Source: JBOHER01 sp050701115 (GTDB lineage: Bacteria > Actinomycetota > Actinomycetes > Mycobacteriales > Pseudonocardiaceae). From it: a stretch of 12,449 nucleotides of DNA. Location: contig JBOHER010000429.1 of NCBI GenBank assembly GCA_050701115.1, forward strand, positions 1 through 12,449, read 5' to 3'. This document shows, one piece after another, positions 1 through 6,309 of the stretch (positions are counted from its first letter, which is position 1; every line of letters starts with the position of its first letter). The notes under the pieces are model-generated. The model was not told the DNA's origin, made no database searches, and saw only the letters and a program-made list of their open reading frames with translations. The position numbers were made by a program, and so were the translations under genes.

Positions 1-127
1 CCACCTGGCCGCCGATCTTCTCGGCCTGCGCGCGGGCTTCTTCTGGGCTTAACGCCACCGCGCCGGCCAATACCGGTACGCCGTGGCCGGCGAAGAGGTC
101 CTTCGCCTGGTACTCGTAGAGGTCCAC
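1..127 (-). CDS. sucC: Succinate-CoA ligase (ADP-forming) beta subunit, N-terminal part, cut by window edge
   Basis: This is the 5' end of the gene for the beta subunit of succinyl-CoA synthetase, the TCA-cycle enzyme that interconverts succinyl-CoA and succinate with nucleotide phosphorylation. Only about 42 codons lie in the window. The N-terminus reads DLYEYQAKDLFAGHGVPVL, the hallmark start of the ATP-grasp domain of SucC proteins. The start is probably the GTG at 127: an AGGAG ribosome site (minus strand, 141-137) sits 9 nt upstream of it, and the protein then aligns with the usual M-D-L-x-E-Y-Q start. An in-frame ATG at 136 would directly abut AGGAG and add three residues, so it is less likely. 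The gene lies next to the M23/uvrD1/chorismate mutase block, as in M. tuberculosis (Rv0951). It is about 175 nt downstream of the membrane-protein gene ending at 304, with a tandem repeat array between them. Confidence 0.9.
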   Translation of the reverse strand, partial: MDLYEYQAKDLFAGHGVPVLAGAVALSPEEARAQAEKIGGQV

Positions 128-154
128 TCTCCGCATCTCCTGACGACACGCCAC

Positions 155-235
155 TGTGCTTTAGTCATGCTGTGCTTTAGTCATGCTGGGCTTTAGTCTT
201 ACTGGGGCTTTAGTCTTACTGGGCTTCAGTCTTAC
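155..235 (-). repeat. Five tandem 16-17 bp repeats upstream of sucC
   Basis: Five direct repeats abut without spacers at 155-170, 171-186, 187-202, 203-219 and 220-235 (16, 16, 16, 17 and 16 bp). In the sucC sense the distal three read GTAAGACTAAAGCCCA, with one having an extra C and one having G for A at position 9. The proximal two are identical to each other and read GCATGACTAAAGCACA. The array ends about 28 bp before the sucC start and lies where its promoter and 5' leader should be. A 16 bp period is about one and a half helical turns, so successive units face opposite sides of the DNA. I do not recognise the unit as a known operator. It may bind a regulator cooperatively or be a variable-number repeat. 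Confidence 0.85.
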
Positions 236-303
236 TGTCAGCCGGACGTAAAGACCCTAGCGACCTGCGGTGGAGATGCGCACCCCGTGGCTGGTGAAGT
301 CGG

Positions 304-2058
304 TCACCGTCGGCGTGAATCGCGGTGAGATACCGCACTCAGCGCGGCCCCGACGGCCACCGACAGCAGGCAGGCGAACGCCAACCAGGACCCGACGCCA
401 GCTGCGGAATCGGCCACCCGGCCGCCGACGAGTGGCAGTTCGAGCGCACGCACACCGACGACACCGACAGCGCCGGTGAGCAACGCCGTGGCCCTGGCCG
501 GTCTGCATCGTGGCGCGAGCGCGAGCACGCCGAGCACCACGAGCAGTGCGGCGAGCAAGCCCCAGAAGGGCACGCCGAAGTCGTGCCACAGTCCTGAGCC
601 GACAAACTCGGGCGCGTCGATGGTGGACGCGCCGAACGCGCCGATGGCGAGTACCGCGGACACGGCCGCCACCACGCGCAGTCGAGGGTCGGAACTCCGC
701 TCCGCGAGGTCCCGGTCGGCCGATTCCGCCTCCATCTCCCGGTCGACGATGCCCGCCACCACCGTGCAGACGGACAGCAGCAGAGCGCCCACCATGGCGA
801 GCACGGTCCACCACACGCCGGGCCCCGGCTGGGTCGCGCCCGGCAGCTTCGCGGCCACCACCGAGGTCGCCAGCAATGACGCACCGGCGAAAACGACGGT
901 GACCCACACCACCGCCAATACGGGACGCACGGTCCCGGCCAGGTTCGGCAGGAACATCGCCGCACCGGGAATCGCGACCAGAACCGCGGCCACCAACAGT
1001 AATCGGCTCGATGGGGCCGCGATCACCGATCCGTCCAGCAGGGACATCAGATGCGGCGTGCTGCCGCCCACGACCGCACAGCCCGCGGTCAGCATGGCCA
1101 GCACTCCGGTAGCGACGTGCAACCTGCGCTGGGACGGAATGTGCGGCTCGGCAGGCGGCTCGGAATCGCCGCCCGGCCGGAGCGGCCAGACGGCGAACGC
1201 CCCCAGTCCGCTCGCGGCGACCAAGCCGACGATCGGCCCGGACGCGAGGTGCAGCCACGGAAGCGCCATGACCGAGACCAAGTTCGGCAGCTCGAGCGCG
1301 GTCACCCCGGCGGCAAGGCCGAGCAGGGTGCCCCTGGTGACATGCCACGAGCGCGCGGTCACCGACAACGCGGCGCTGAGCGGAATCGCCACGGCGAGCA
1401 CCAGCGTCCCACCCATGACCAGTTCCGGGCCGTCCAGCGCGCTCCCGCTGACCAGGTAGACGTTGTCGGAGTGAAAAGCGGGAAGCGCGAGAGCCGCCGC
1501 CGCCGCGATGCCGAGCAACGTGGACGCGGACAGCGCCTGCTGGCGGGTTCGCCGGGTCGGGCCTTCCGGCTCGGTGGCATTGTGCAGCGAGCTCAGCGCG
1601 ACGACCCCGGCTAGCAGAGTTGCCGCATGGCCGGCCAGCAGCAACCACAATCCCAGCTGCGGTGACGGCGACTCGAGAGACACCGCCACGTAGAGTTCGG
1701 GGCGAGCGGCCAACGCGGCATCGGCAACAAACTGTGCGTCCAGCAGCATCCTGCCCGGGGCGAGCACCGCGCCCGCCGCGAGGACGCCCACCGCGACGTT
1801 GGGCCGACCCCGCCAGGCCAGGCCGATAGCCAGTGCTGCGGGCAGCGCCGCGAGCGCGGCGAGCAGTGGCCACGCCAGATATCCGGGACGGGCTCCGGCG
1901 AGCACACCCGTGATACCGCCGAAGGTGAGGAACACCGAGCCGAGCACGGCGAGGGCGAGGGCGGTCCACAGCCGGATGTCGCGGCCCCCTGCGAGGCCGT
2001 CGGACACGGTCCTGGTGGAGCTGGCCGGAACTTCTGGGGGTCGGGCACGTGCGCTCAT
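304..2058 (-). CDS. Polytopic membrane protein of unknown function with four repeated units
   Basis: A 584-residue, strongly hydrophobic protein with roughly 14-16 predicted membrane segments. I do not recognise its family. It appears to consist of four related units of about 110-130 residues (about 29-157, 178-293, 312-436 and 459-577). Each has a first helix, an external loop, two helices flanking a short Arg-containing turn, a second loop and a final helix. The final helices of units 1, 3 and 4 resemble one another (G-x-W followed by a Leu/Ala run ending near V-A). Units 2 and 4 share a G-V-x-x-L-E-L-P-type motif (251-258 and 535-542). A charged linker at about 437-460 separates units 3 and 4. 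The ATG at 2058 is chosen because GAGG lies 4 nt upstream and the preceding residues are hydrophilic and poorly protein-like; an ATG at 2088 is possible. The gene is co-oriented with sucC but separated from it by the repeat array, and is divergent from the M23 gene. Confidence 0.8.
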   Translation of the reverse strand: MSARARPPEVPASSTRTVSDGLAGGRDIRLWTALALAVLGSVFLTFGGITGVLAGARPGYLAWPLLAALAALPAALAIGLAWRGRPNVAVGVLAAGAVLAPGRMLLDAQFVADAALAARPELYVAVSLESPSPQLGLWLLLAGHAATLLAGVVALSSLHNATEPEGPTRRTRQQALSASTLLGIAAAAALALPAFHSDNVYLVSGSALDGPELVMGGTLVLAVAIPLSAALSVTARSWHVTRGTLLGLAAGVTALELPNLVSVMALPWLHLASGPIVGLVAASGLGAFAVWPLRPGGDSEPPAEPHIPSQRRLHVATGVLAMLTAGCAVVGGSTPHLMSLLDGSVIAAPSSRLLLVAAVLVAIPGAAMFLPNLAGTVRPVLAVVWVTVVFAGASLLATSVVAAKLPGATQPGPGVWWTVLAMVGALLLSVCTVVAGIVDREMEAESADRDLAERSSDPRLRVVAAVSAVLAIGAFGASTIDAPEFVGSGLWHDFGVPFWGLLAALLVVLGVLALAPRCRPARATALLTGAVGVVGVRALELPLVGGRVADSAAGVGSWLAFACLLSVAVGAALSAVSHRDSRRR

Positions 2059-2223
2059 TGGCCTCGACGCTAGCAAGCGTCCGGCCATCAGGGATTCGCC
2101 GACGATCCGGTGTCCCCTGTTGTCAACCCCACCACCGGAAAACCCGGTGAAAGTAGACATTGTGGCTGCCATCACGTAACGCAGGTCACACCATATGGAG
2201 TAATTTGCTCCCTACTTTGCGTC

Positions 2224-2281
2224 ATCTTCCCTGATAACAGTCCGATCGCGACATTCCATTTGGCCGACACGCAGGGAAGAT
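2224..2281. repeat. Perfect 10-bp inverted repeat with 38-nt spacer
   Basis: ATCTTCCCTG (2224-2233) is exactly complementary to CAGGGAAGAT (2272-2281). It lies upstream of the M23 gene and of the divergent membrane-protein gene. It could be a pair of regulator half-sites or the base of a long RNA stem. The first ACAGTCCG box (2237-2251) lies between its arms. Confidence 0.6.
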
Positions 2282-2351
2282 CTTGCTCTCGACGCTCTCT
2301 CTTGGTTACTGTCCTGCGGTCCCCATTACAGTCCGGTCACGAATAGGACAG

Positions 2352-2413
2352 GACTCCCCACGGAGTCACCGAGCGGTTACCCCCGAAGCCGCTCACCGGG
2401 TTCCCCCGCCCGG
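2352..2413 (+). promoter_or_regulatory. Candidate structured 5' leader of the M23 peptidase gene
   Basis: Three hairpins follow one another: GACTCC/GGAGTC with a 4-nt loop (2352-2367), GAGCGG/CCGCTC with a 12-nt loop (2371-2394), and CCGGG/CCCGG with an 8-nt loop (2396-2413). They end 25 nt before the ribosome site. Actinobacterial cell-wall hydrolase genes are often controlled by structured leaders, notably the c-di-AMP (ydaO) riboswitch, but I could not match this sequence to that consensus. Some pairing is expected by chance in GC-rich DNA, so confidence is low. Confidence 0.3.
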
Positions 2414-2450
2414 GTCCTGACCGGATCCCCGAGTAACGGAAGGCCCTGCC

Positions 2451-3266
2451 TTGGCTCGACACCGCTCCCCCGGCGGCCAAGCTTCTTCCCCGGTACTCGA
2501 GACGGCTCTGAAGGGCGCTGTCTCGCGCGTCCGGGCCGCACACCGGCTCCCCCCTCCGCCCACGGCGCTGCGCGGCCGGATGGTTGTCGCCGCTGTCGCC
2601 GCGGGCGCCTTCGCGGCCGCGACCGCAGGCCAGACGCTGCAGAACGCCGGTGCGAACTCCGACGATGTGGCTCCGCTCGCCAGCGCGTATGACGCGAAGG
2701 GCGCGCTCGGATACGGCGGCGACTTCCCGATCGCAGCGCCCGAGGTGCTGCCGGTCACCAGCGGCACCGACGCAGGCGACGAGATCCGGAAGCTGACCGA
2801 AACGCAGCAGGTCACCGAGGCGCGGATGCAGCGCGAGGCCGAAGCCGCCCGCAAGGCCGCGGAGGAAGCCGCCAAGCCCAAGTTCTTCAAGCCCACCGTT
2901 GGCGTTCTGACCTCCATGTTCGGCGCCCGGTGGGGTGGTTCGCACTACGGCATCGACATCGCGGGCCCGATCGGAACGCCCATCTACTCGGTGGCCGATG
3001 GCACCGTGCTCGAAGCGGGCTCGGCCAGTGGGTTCGGCCTGTGGGTACGGATCCAGCACGACGACGGCACCGTCACCGTGTACGGCCACATGAACAGCTA
3101 CTCGGTTTCCGCAGGTCAGCAGGTGAAGGCGGGCGAGCAGATCGCCGAGATCGGTAACCGCGGTCAGTCCACCGGGCCGCACCTGCACTTCGAGGTGTGG
3201 CAGGGCGACGGCGGCATGAAGATCGATCCGATCGGCTGGCTCAACGCCCGCGGCGTCAGCCTCTAG
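2451..3266 (+). CDS. Membrane-anchored or secreted M23-family peptidoglycan endopeptidase (LytM domain)
   Basis: A 271-residue zinc metallopeptidase expected to cut peptide cross-links of peptidoglycan outside the membrane. Residues 1-42 are basic and Pro-rich, 43-62 form a hydrophobic signal-anchor or signal peptide, and about 108-142 are a charged Ala/Glu/Lys coiled coil. Residues 150-262 are the M23 domain. The expected motifs are intact: H165-x3-D169 (in SHYGIDIAG) and H246 as zinc ligands, and H213 (YGHM) and H244 (HLHFEV) as catalytic histidines, so activity is likely. The start is TTG at 2451: GGAAGG ends 7 nt upstream and a stop lies in frame at 2418. It corresponds in position to M. 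tuberculosis Rv0950c. The gene converges with the small minus-strand gene at 3304-3558. Its leader holds possible regulatory structure. Confidence 0.92.
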   Translation: MARHRSPGGQASSPVLETALKGAVSRVRAAHRLPPPPTALRGRMVVAAVAAGAFAAATAGQTLQNAGANSDDVAPLASAYDAKGALGYGGDFPIAAPEVLPVTSGTDAGDEIRKLTETQQVTEARMQREAEAARKAAEEAAKPKFFKPTVGVLTSMFGARWGGSHYGIDIAGPIGTPIYSVADGTVLEAGSASGFGLWVRIQHDDGTVTVYGHMNSYSVSAGQQVKAGEQIAEIGNRGQSTGPHLHFEVWQGDGGMKIDPIGWLNARGVSL

Positions 3267-3282
3267 CCCACCACCCCGCAAC

Positions 3283-3299
3283 GAGGCGCTCCGCGCCTC
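3283..3299. terminator. Hairpin between two convergent genes, probable bidirectional terminator
   Basis: A perfect 7-bp stem, GAGGCGC/GCGCCTC, with a 3-nt loop lies 16 nt after the M23 stop and 4 nt after the stop of the convergent minus-strand gene. There is no U-run, which is common for terminators in high-GC actinobacteria. Confidence 0.65.
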
Positions 3300-3303
3300 A
3301 GTG

Positions 3304-3558
3304 TCATCGGCCGGGTAACCGCCCAACGAAGTAGCCGATGGCCACCTGCCAGACCGTGCAGGCATCGGCGTGCTGCCGGCCACACGCTTGACACGTTCCA
3401 TCCGCCTCGACCTCGTGCAATCGCAGCAGCGCACGCCAGGCTCCGGCGAGCTTGCGGAGATCCGCTGCCCCCGGTGTGCGCTCCGCGACGGAGCGGGCCG
3501 CGAGGTCGTCGAGGTAGCGCCACACGTTGGCAGCGAACAATCCGAACCATTCATCCAC
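3304..3558 (-). CDS. 84-residue Cys/His (zinc-knuckle-like) protein under a LexA-type promoter
   Basis: A small soluble protein of 84 residues that I cannot assign to a named family. The N-terminal half is helical and charged, with a W-x-Y-L-D-D segment near residues 13-18. The C-terminal half carries C56-x2-C59-x3-H63-x3-C67, a compact CCHC arrangement that could bind zinc, followed by a T-V-W-Q-V-A hydrophobic helix. The start is GTG at 3558, with GAGGGGG (minus strand, 3571-3565) 6 nt upstream. Coding is supported by the strong ribosome site, the promoter and a convincing composition; the Cys/His spacing is unlike a random reading frame. The gene follows pcrA on the same strand after 112 nt but has its own promoter with a perfect SOS box. 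The inference is a DNA-damage-induced protein, perhaps acting on DNA, a repair partner or cell division. Confidence 0.8.
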   Translation of the reverse strand: MDEWFGLFAANVWRYLDDLAARSVAERTPGAADLRKLAGAWRALLRLHEVEADGTCQACGRQHADACTVWQVAIGYFVGRLPGR

Positions 3559-3584
3559 ACCGGACCCCCTCGCGCTCGCTCCGA

Positions 3585-3606
3585 TACTCGAACTTATGTT
3601 CGAGTA
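3585..3606 (-). promoter_or_regulatory. LexA-binding SOS box
   Basis: A perfect palindrome with 9-bp arms TACTCGAAC and GTTCGAGTA around TTAT. Its core is an exact match to the actinobacterial LexA consensus TCGAAC-N4-GTTCGA. It covers the predicted transcription start of the 84-residue gene and ends 26 nt before its GTG, the position expected for a repressor. The flanking pcrA coding sequence ends at 3671, so the box is intergenic. Confidence 0.9.
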
Positions 3607-3608
3607 CA

Positions 3609-3637
3609 GGTATAGCAGGGCGCGCCAGCGATCCCAA
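3609..3637 (-). promoter_or_regulatory. Promoter of the 84-residue gene
   Basis: On the minus strand, TTGGGA (3637-3632) is followed after exactly 17 nt by TATACC (3614-3609). This is a good vegetative-sigma promoter, whose start about 7 nt downstream falls inside the SOS box at 3585-3606. LexA bound there should block initiation. Confidence 0.6.
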
Positions 3638-3670
3638 AACAGGCCGGGTTACGGCGTGTCGGCAACTCGG

Positions 3671-6109
3671 TCAGAGCTTGACCATGGGGACACTGCCGAT
3701 CAGCATCAGCCGCACCGTCCCCGCTCCTCCGAAGTCGATCGTCGCTGTCGCGCGCGGGCCGCTGCCGTCGGTGGCCACCACCGTGCCAAGCCCGTACTTG
3801 TCATGGCTGACCCGATCGCCGACATCGAGCTTGAGGGCCACGGTGTCCTGCCAGCCTTTGAACCCCGTGCTCCGCATGCCACCGGCGGCGATCCGCGCCT
3901 GCGCCGAGTCGGACCCGAAGCCGCCGCCGCACCCCCAGGTGGTCGCCGCCCGCGGCATGCCGCCCGCGCCCATCCGGCGTTCCTCGCGGCGCCAATCGAT
4001 GAGCTCAGCGGGGATCTCATCGAGAAACCTGGACGCCGGGTTGGTCATCGGCTGTCCCCACGCCGATCGGACGAGCGCGCGGGACAGATAGAGAACTTGG
4101 CGAGCACGGGTGATCGCCACGTAGGCAAGCCTGCGTTCTTCGGCCAGTTCGGCGGGCTCGCCCAGCGCACGCAGGTGCGGGAAGATGCCGTCTTCCCACC
4201 CGGTGCCGAACACGACCGGGTACTCCAGCCCCTTGGCCGTGTGCACCGTCATGAGGGTGACGACACCGTTGTCGGGCACCTCTGGGTCCGCACCGTCGGC
4301 ATCCGGGATGGAATCGGCGTCCGCGACCAGCGAAACGCGCTCGAGGAACGCGGCAAGCGACCCCGGCGCAGGCACGCCTCCGGCATCGGCTTCGACCGGG
4401 ACCGCCTCGGCGAATTCGGTGAACTCCCTGGCCACCGTGACGAGCTCGATCAGGTTCTCCAGCCGGGTCGCATCCTGCGGGTCGTCGGACTCCTCGAGCT
4501 CGGCCCGGTAGCCGGTGCGCTCGAGGACGGCCTCGAGCACCTCCGCGACCTCGGCGGGTTCGGCACCGTCGACGAGCTCGCGCAGACCGTCCATCAGCCT
4601 GACGAACCCGGTGATGGCGTTGCGCGAGCGGGGATTGAGCAGAGCCACCTTGCCCTCGACCGCGTCGGTGAGCGCGGCGGCGAAGGAGACCCGCTCCCGC
4701 TCGGCGTGGGTCGCCAGCACCGCTTCGGCTCGGTCGCCGATTCCCCGCTTGGGCACGTTCAGGATACGGCGCAGGCTGACGGTGTCTTCCGGGTTGGCCA
4801 GCACCCGCAGGTAGGCCAGAGCATCGCGTACCTCCCGCCGCTCGTAGAACCGCACGCCGCCGACCACCCGATAGGGCAGGCCGAGCCGGATGAAGATCTC
4901 CTCGAAGACGCGGGACTGATTGTTGGTCCGGTAGAACACGGCGACATCGGAATACCTGGCATCGCCCGCGTCCACCAGCGCATCGATCTCGCCTGCCACG
5001 AACGCGGCCTCGTCGTGCTCGTTGTCGCCGACGTAGCCGACGATCTTCGCGCCGTCGCCCGCGTCGGTCCACAACCGCTTGTCCCTGCGGTTGGCGTTGC
5101 GGGCGATGACCGCGTTCGCCGCGGACAGGATGGTCTGGGTGGAGCGATAGTTCTGCTCGAGCAAGATCGTCTGCGCGTTCGGGAAGTCGCGCTCGAACTC
5201 CTCGATGTTGCGGATCGTGGCGCCCCGGAAGGCATAGATCGACGGGTCGGCGTCGCCGACGACGCAGAGCTCGGCGGGCGGCACACCCGACTCGGTCGTC
5301 GCCGTGCCCGCGAGCTCCCGGACCAGGGTGTACTGCGCGTGGTTGGTGTCCTGGTACTCGTCGACCAGAACGTGCCGGAACCGTCGACGGTAGTGCTCCG
5401 CGACGTCCGGAAACGCCTGCAGCAGGTGCACCGTGCGCATGATCAAGTCGTCGAAGTCGAGTGCGTTGGCCAGCCCGAGCCTGCGCTGGTATTCGGCGTA
5501 GACCTCGGCGACCTTGCGGTCGAGGTCACCCGCGGCTGCCCGCGCGGCGCGTTCGGCGTCCACCAGTTCGTTCTTGAGATTGGAGATGTGCACGGCCAGT
5601 GTGCGCGCCGGGTACCGCTTGGCGTCCAGATCCAGATCCCGGGCCACCAGGGTGATCAGGCGTTTCGTGTCGTCGGCATCGTAGATCGAGAAGTTCGAGC
5701 CGAGGCGGTTCCCATGGCTCGACCCTGCCAGCAGGTCTCGCACCGTCTTGGCTTCGCGCCGCAGCACCCGCACGCACATCGAGTGGAACGTCGACACCCA
5801 CATGGCGTTGGCCCGGCGGCCGACCAGATCGACGACCCGCTCGCGCATCTCGGCCGCGGCCTTGTTGGTGAAGGTTATGGCGATGATCTGCCCGGGATGC
5901 ACCTCGCGCGCGGCGAGCAGATAGGCGATCCGGCGGGTGAGCACGCGGGTCTTGCCCGAGCCCGCGCCTGCCACGATGAGCAGTGGTCCACCCACATGCG
6001 TCACCGCAGCACGTTGCGCGGCGTTCAGGTCGCCGAGGAGATCATCCCGCCGGGTGGACACAACACCATCGAACGGGTTTTGGGGATGCAGATCAAACAG
6101 CGTGCTCAT
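3671..6109 (-). CDS. pcrA: ATP-dependent 3'-5' DNA helicase UvrD1/PcrA
   Basis: An 812-residue superfamily 1A helicase of DNA repair and replication, equivalent to M. tuberculosis UvrD1 (Rv0949). Visible motifs include the Q-motif glutamine Q32, Walker A GAGSGKT (48-54), motif Ia TFTNKAAAEM (79-88), DEYQDT (250-255), EQNYRST with R322, the TVHTAKGLEYP motif V region and VAITRA motif VI. The C-terminus (about 764-812) is the G-D-R-V-x-H-D-K-Y-G-L-G Tudor-like domain that contacts RNA polymerase in this family. The ATG at 6109 has GGAGAAG 7 nt upstream; the frame stays open further upstream, but that stretch overlaps the opposing attenuator and chorismate mutase gene. Oddities: motif III has Pro289 where Gln is near-invariant (GDADPSIYAFRGA), and Gly635 replaces a hydrophobic residue in VVF-G-TGWEDG. 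The cysteine in the 2B segment RAEAC of the mycobacterial protein, reported to mediate redox dimerisation, is a valine here. Confidence 0.95.
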   Translation of the reverse strand: MSTLFDLHPQNPFDGVVSTRRDDLLGDLNAAQRAAVTHVGGPLLIVAGAGSGKTRVLTRRIAYLLAAREVHPGQIIAITFTNKAAAEMRERVVDLVGRRANAMWVSTFHSMCVRVLRREAKTVRDLLAGSSHGNRLGSNFSIYDADDTKRLITLVARDLDLDAKRYPARTLAVHISNLKNELVDAERAARAAAGDLDRKVAEVYAEYQRRLGLANALDFDDLIMRTVHLLQAFPDVAEHYRRRFRHVLVDEYQDTNHAQYTLVRELAGTATTESGVPPAELCVVGDADPSIYAFRGATIRNIEEFERDFPNAQTILLEQNYRSTQTILSAANAVIARNANRRDKRLWTDAGDGAKIVGYVGDNEHDEAAFVAGEIDALVDAGDARYSDVAVFYRTNNQSRVFEEIFIRLGLPYRVVGGVRFYERREVRDALAYLRVLANPEDTVSLRRILNVPKRGIGDRAEAVLATHAERERVSFAAALTDAVEGKVALLNPRSRNAITGFVRLMDGLRELVDGAEPAEVAEVLEAVLERTGYRAELEESDDPQDATRLENLIELVTVAREFTEFAEAVPVEADAGGVPAPGSLAAFLERVSLVADADSIPDADGADPEVPDNGVVTLMTVHTAKGLEYPVVFGTGWEDGIFPHLRALGEPAELAEERRLAYVAITRARQVLYLSRALVRSAWGQPMTNPASRFLDEIPAELIDWRREERRMGAGGMPRAATTWGCGGGFGSDSAQARIAAGGMRSTGFKGWQDTVALKLDVGDRVSHDKYGLGTVVATDGSGPRATATIDFGGAGTVRLMLIGSVPMVKL

Positions 6110-6195
6110 TGCCCGGCTTCTCCATAGGACACATCGTCTGTGCACGCTACCCGGAGGCGCCGACGGTGCTCGCCGGGTGTCCTCGCCCGCGCGCC

Positions 6196-6225
6196 TCGAC
6201 GGTGCGCGGCGCGCTGTGTCAGAAT
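6196..6225 (+). promoter_or_regulatory. Promoter of the attenuator and chorismate mutase transcript, giving a leaderless start
   Basis: TCGACG (6196-6201) and CAGAAT (6220-6225) are separated by 18 nt. The start expected 7 nt after the -10 coincides with the G of the GTG at 6232, so the leader peptide would be translated from a leaderless mRNA, a common arrangement in actinobacteria. No ribosome site precedes that GTG, consistent with this. Confidence 0.55.
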
Positions 6226-6231
6226 GGGCCC

Positions 6232-6309
6232 GTGCACAGCAGCGACAGCCCGCGCAGGGCGACTCGATTTTTCTACGGGACCCGGACTCCGGCTCCCGTG
6301 ATCGCGTAG
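6232..6309 (+). CDS. 25-residue attenuator leader peptide with Phe-Phe-Tyr
   Basis: A short reading frame from GTG 6232 to TAG 6307-6309. Its only aromatic residues are three in a row, Phe13-Phe14-Tyr15 (TTT TTC TAC, 6268-6276). TTT is a rare codon in DNA this GC-rich. The frame lies 98 nt upstream of the chorismate mutase gene, whose pathway makes exactly these amino acids. The likely role is as a sensor: shortage of charged Phe or Tyr tRNA stalls the ribosome at these codons, and the stall decides the fold of the following RNA. The peptide itself probably has no other function. Confidence 0.75.
   Translation: MHSSDSPRRATRFFYGTRTPAPVIA

Larger units (their letters stand above)
2059..2450. 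other. 392-nt divergent intergenic region between the membrane protein and the M23 peptidase
   Basis: I see no convincing gene here. The region is less GC-rich than its surroundings in its left part (about 2170-2340), as expected for promoters. It holds a perfect 10-bp inverted repeat (2224-2233 with 2272-2281). It also holds two near-identical 15-bp boxes (2237-2251 and 2328-2342, 13 of 15 identical, core ACAGTCCG). Three adjacent short hairpins (2352-2413) come last, before the ribosome site GGAAGG (2438-2443) of the M23 gene. No clear sigma-A hexamer pair with standard spacing was found. TACAGT at 2327-2332 is a possible -10, but its best -35 (TTGGTT, 2302-2307) is 19 nt away. Confidence 0.5.

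Noticed and set aside
257..1969. A 570-codon minus-strand frame overlapping the membrane protein in another phase
   Set aside because: Its translation is Arg/Gly/Ala-rich and low-complexity, whereas the chosen frame gives regular hydrophobic helices and a ribosome site.
2284..2450. c-di-AMP (ydaO-type) riboswitch ahead of the M23 gene
   Set aside because: It is expected from context in actinobacteria, but I could not find the conserved core motifs; only generic hairpins are visible.
3527..6127. An 866-codon open frame on the plus strand opposite pcrA
   Set aside because: It lies antisense to a clearly conserved helicase and its translation is Arg/Gly/His-rich without any motif. Long antisense frames are typical of high-GC genes.
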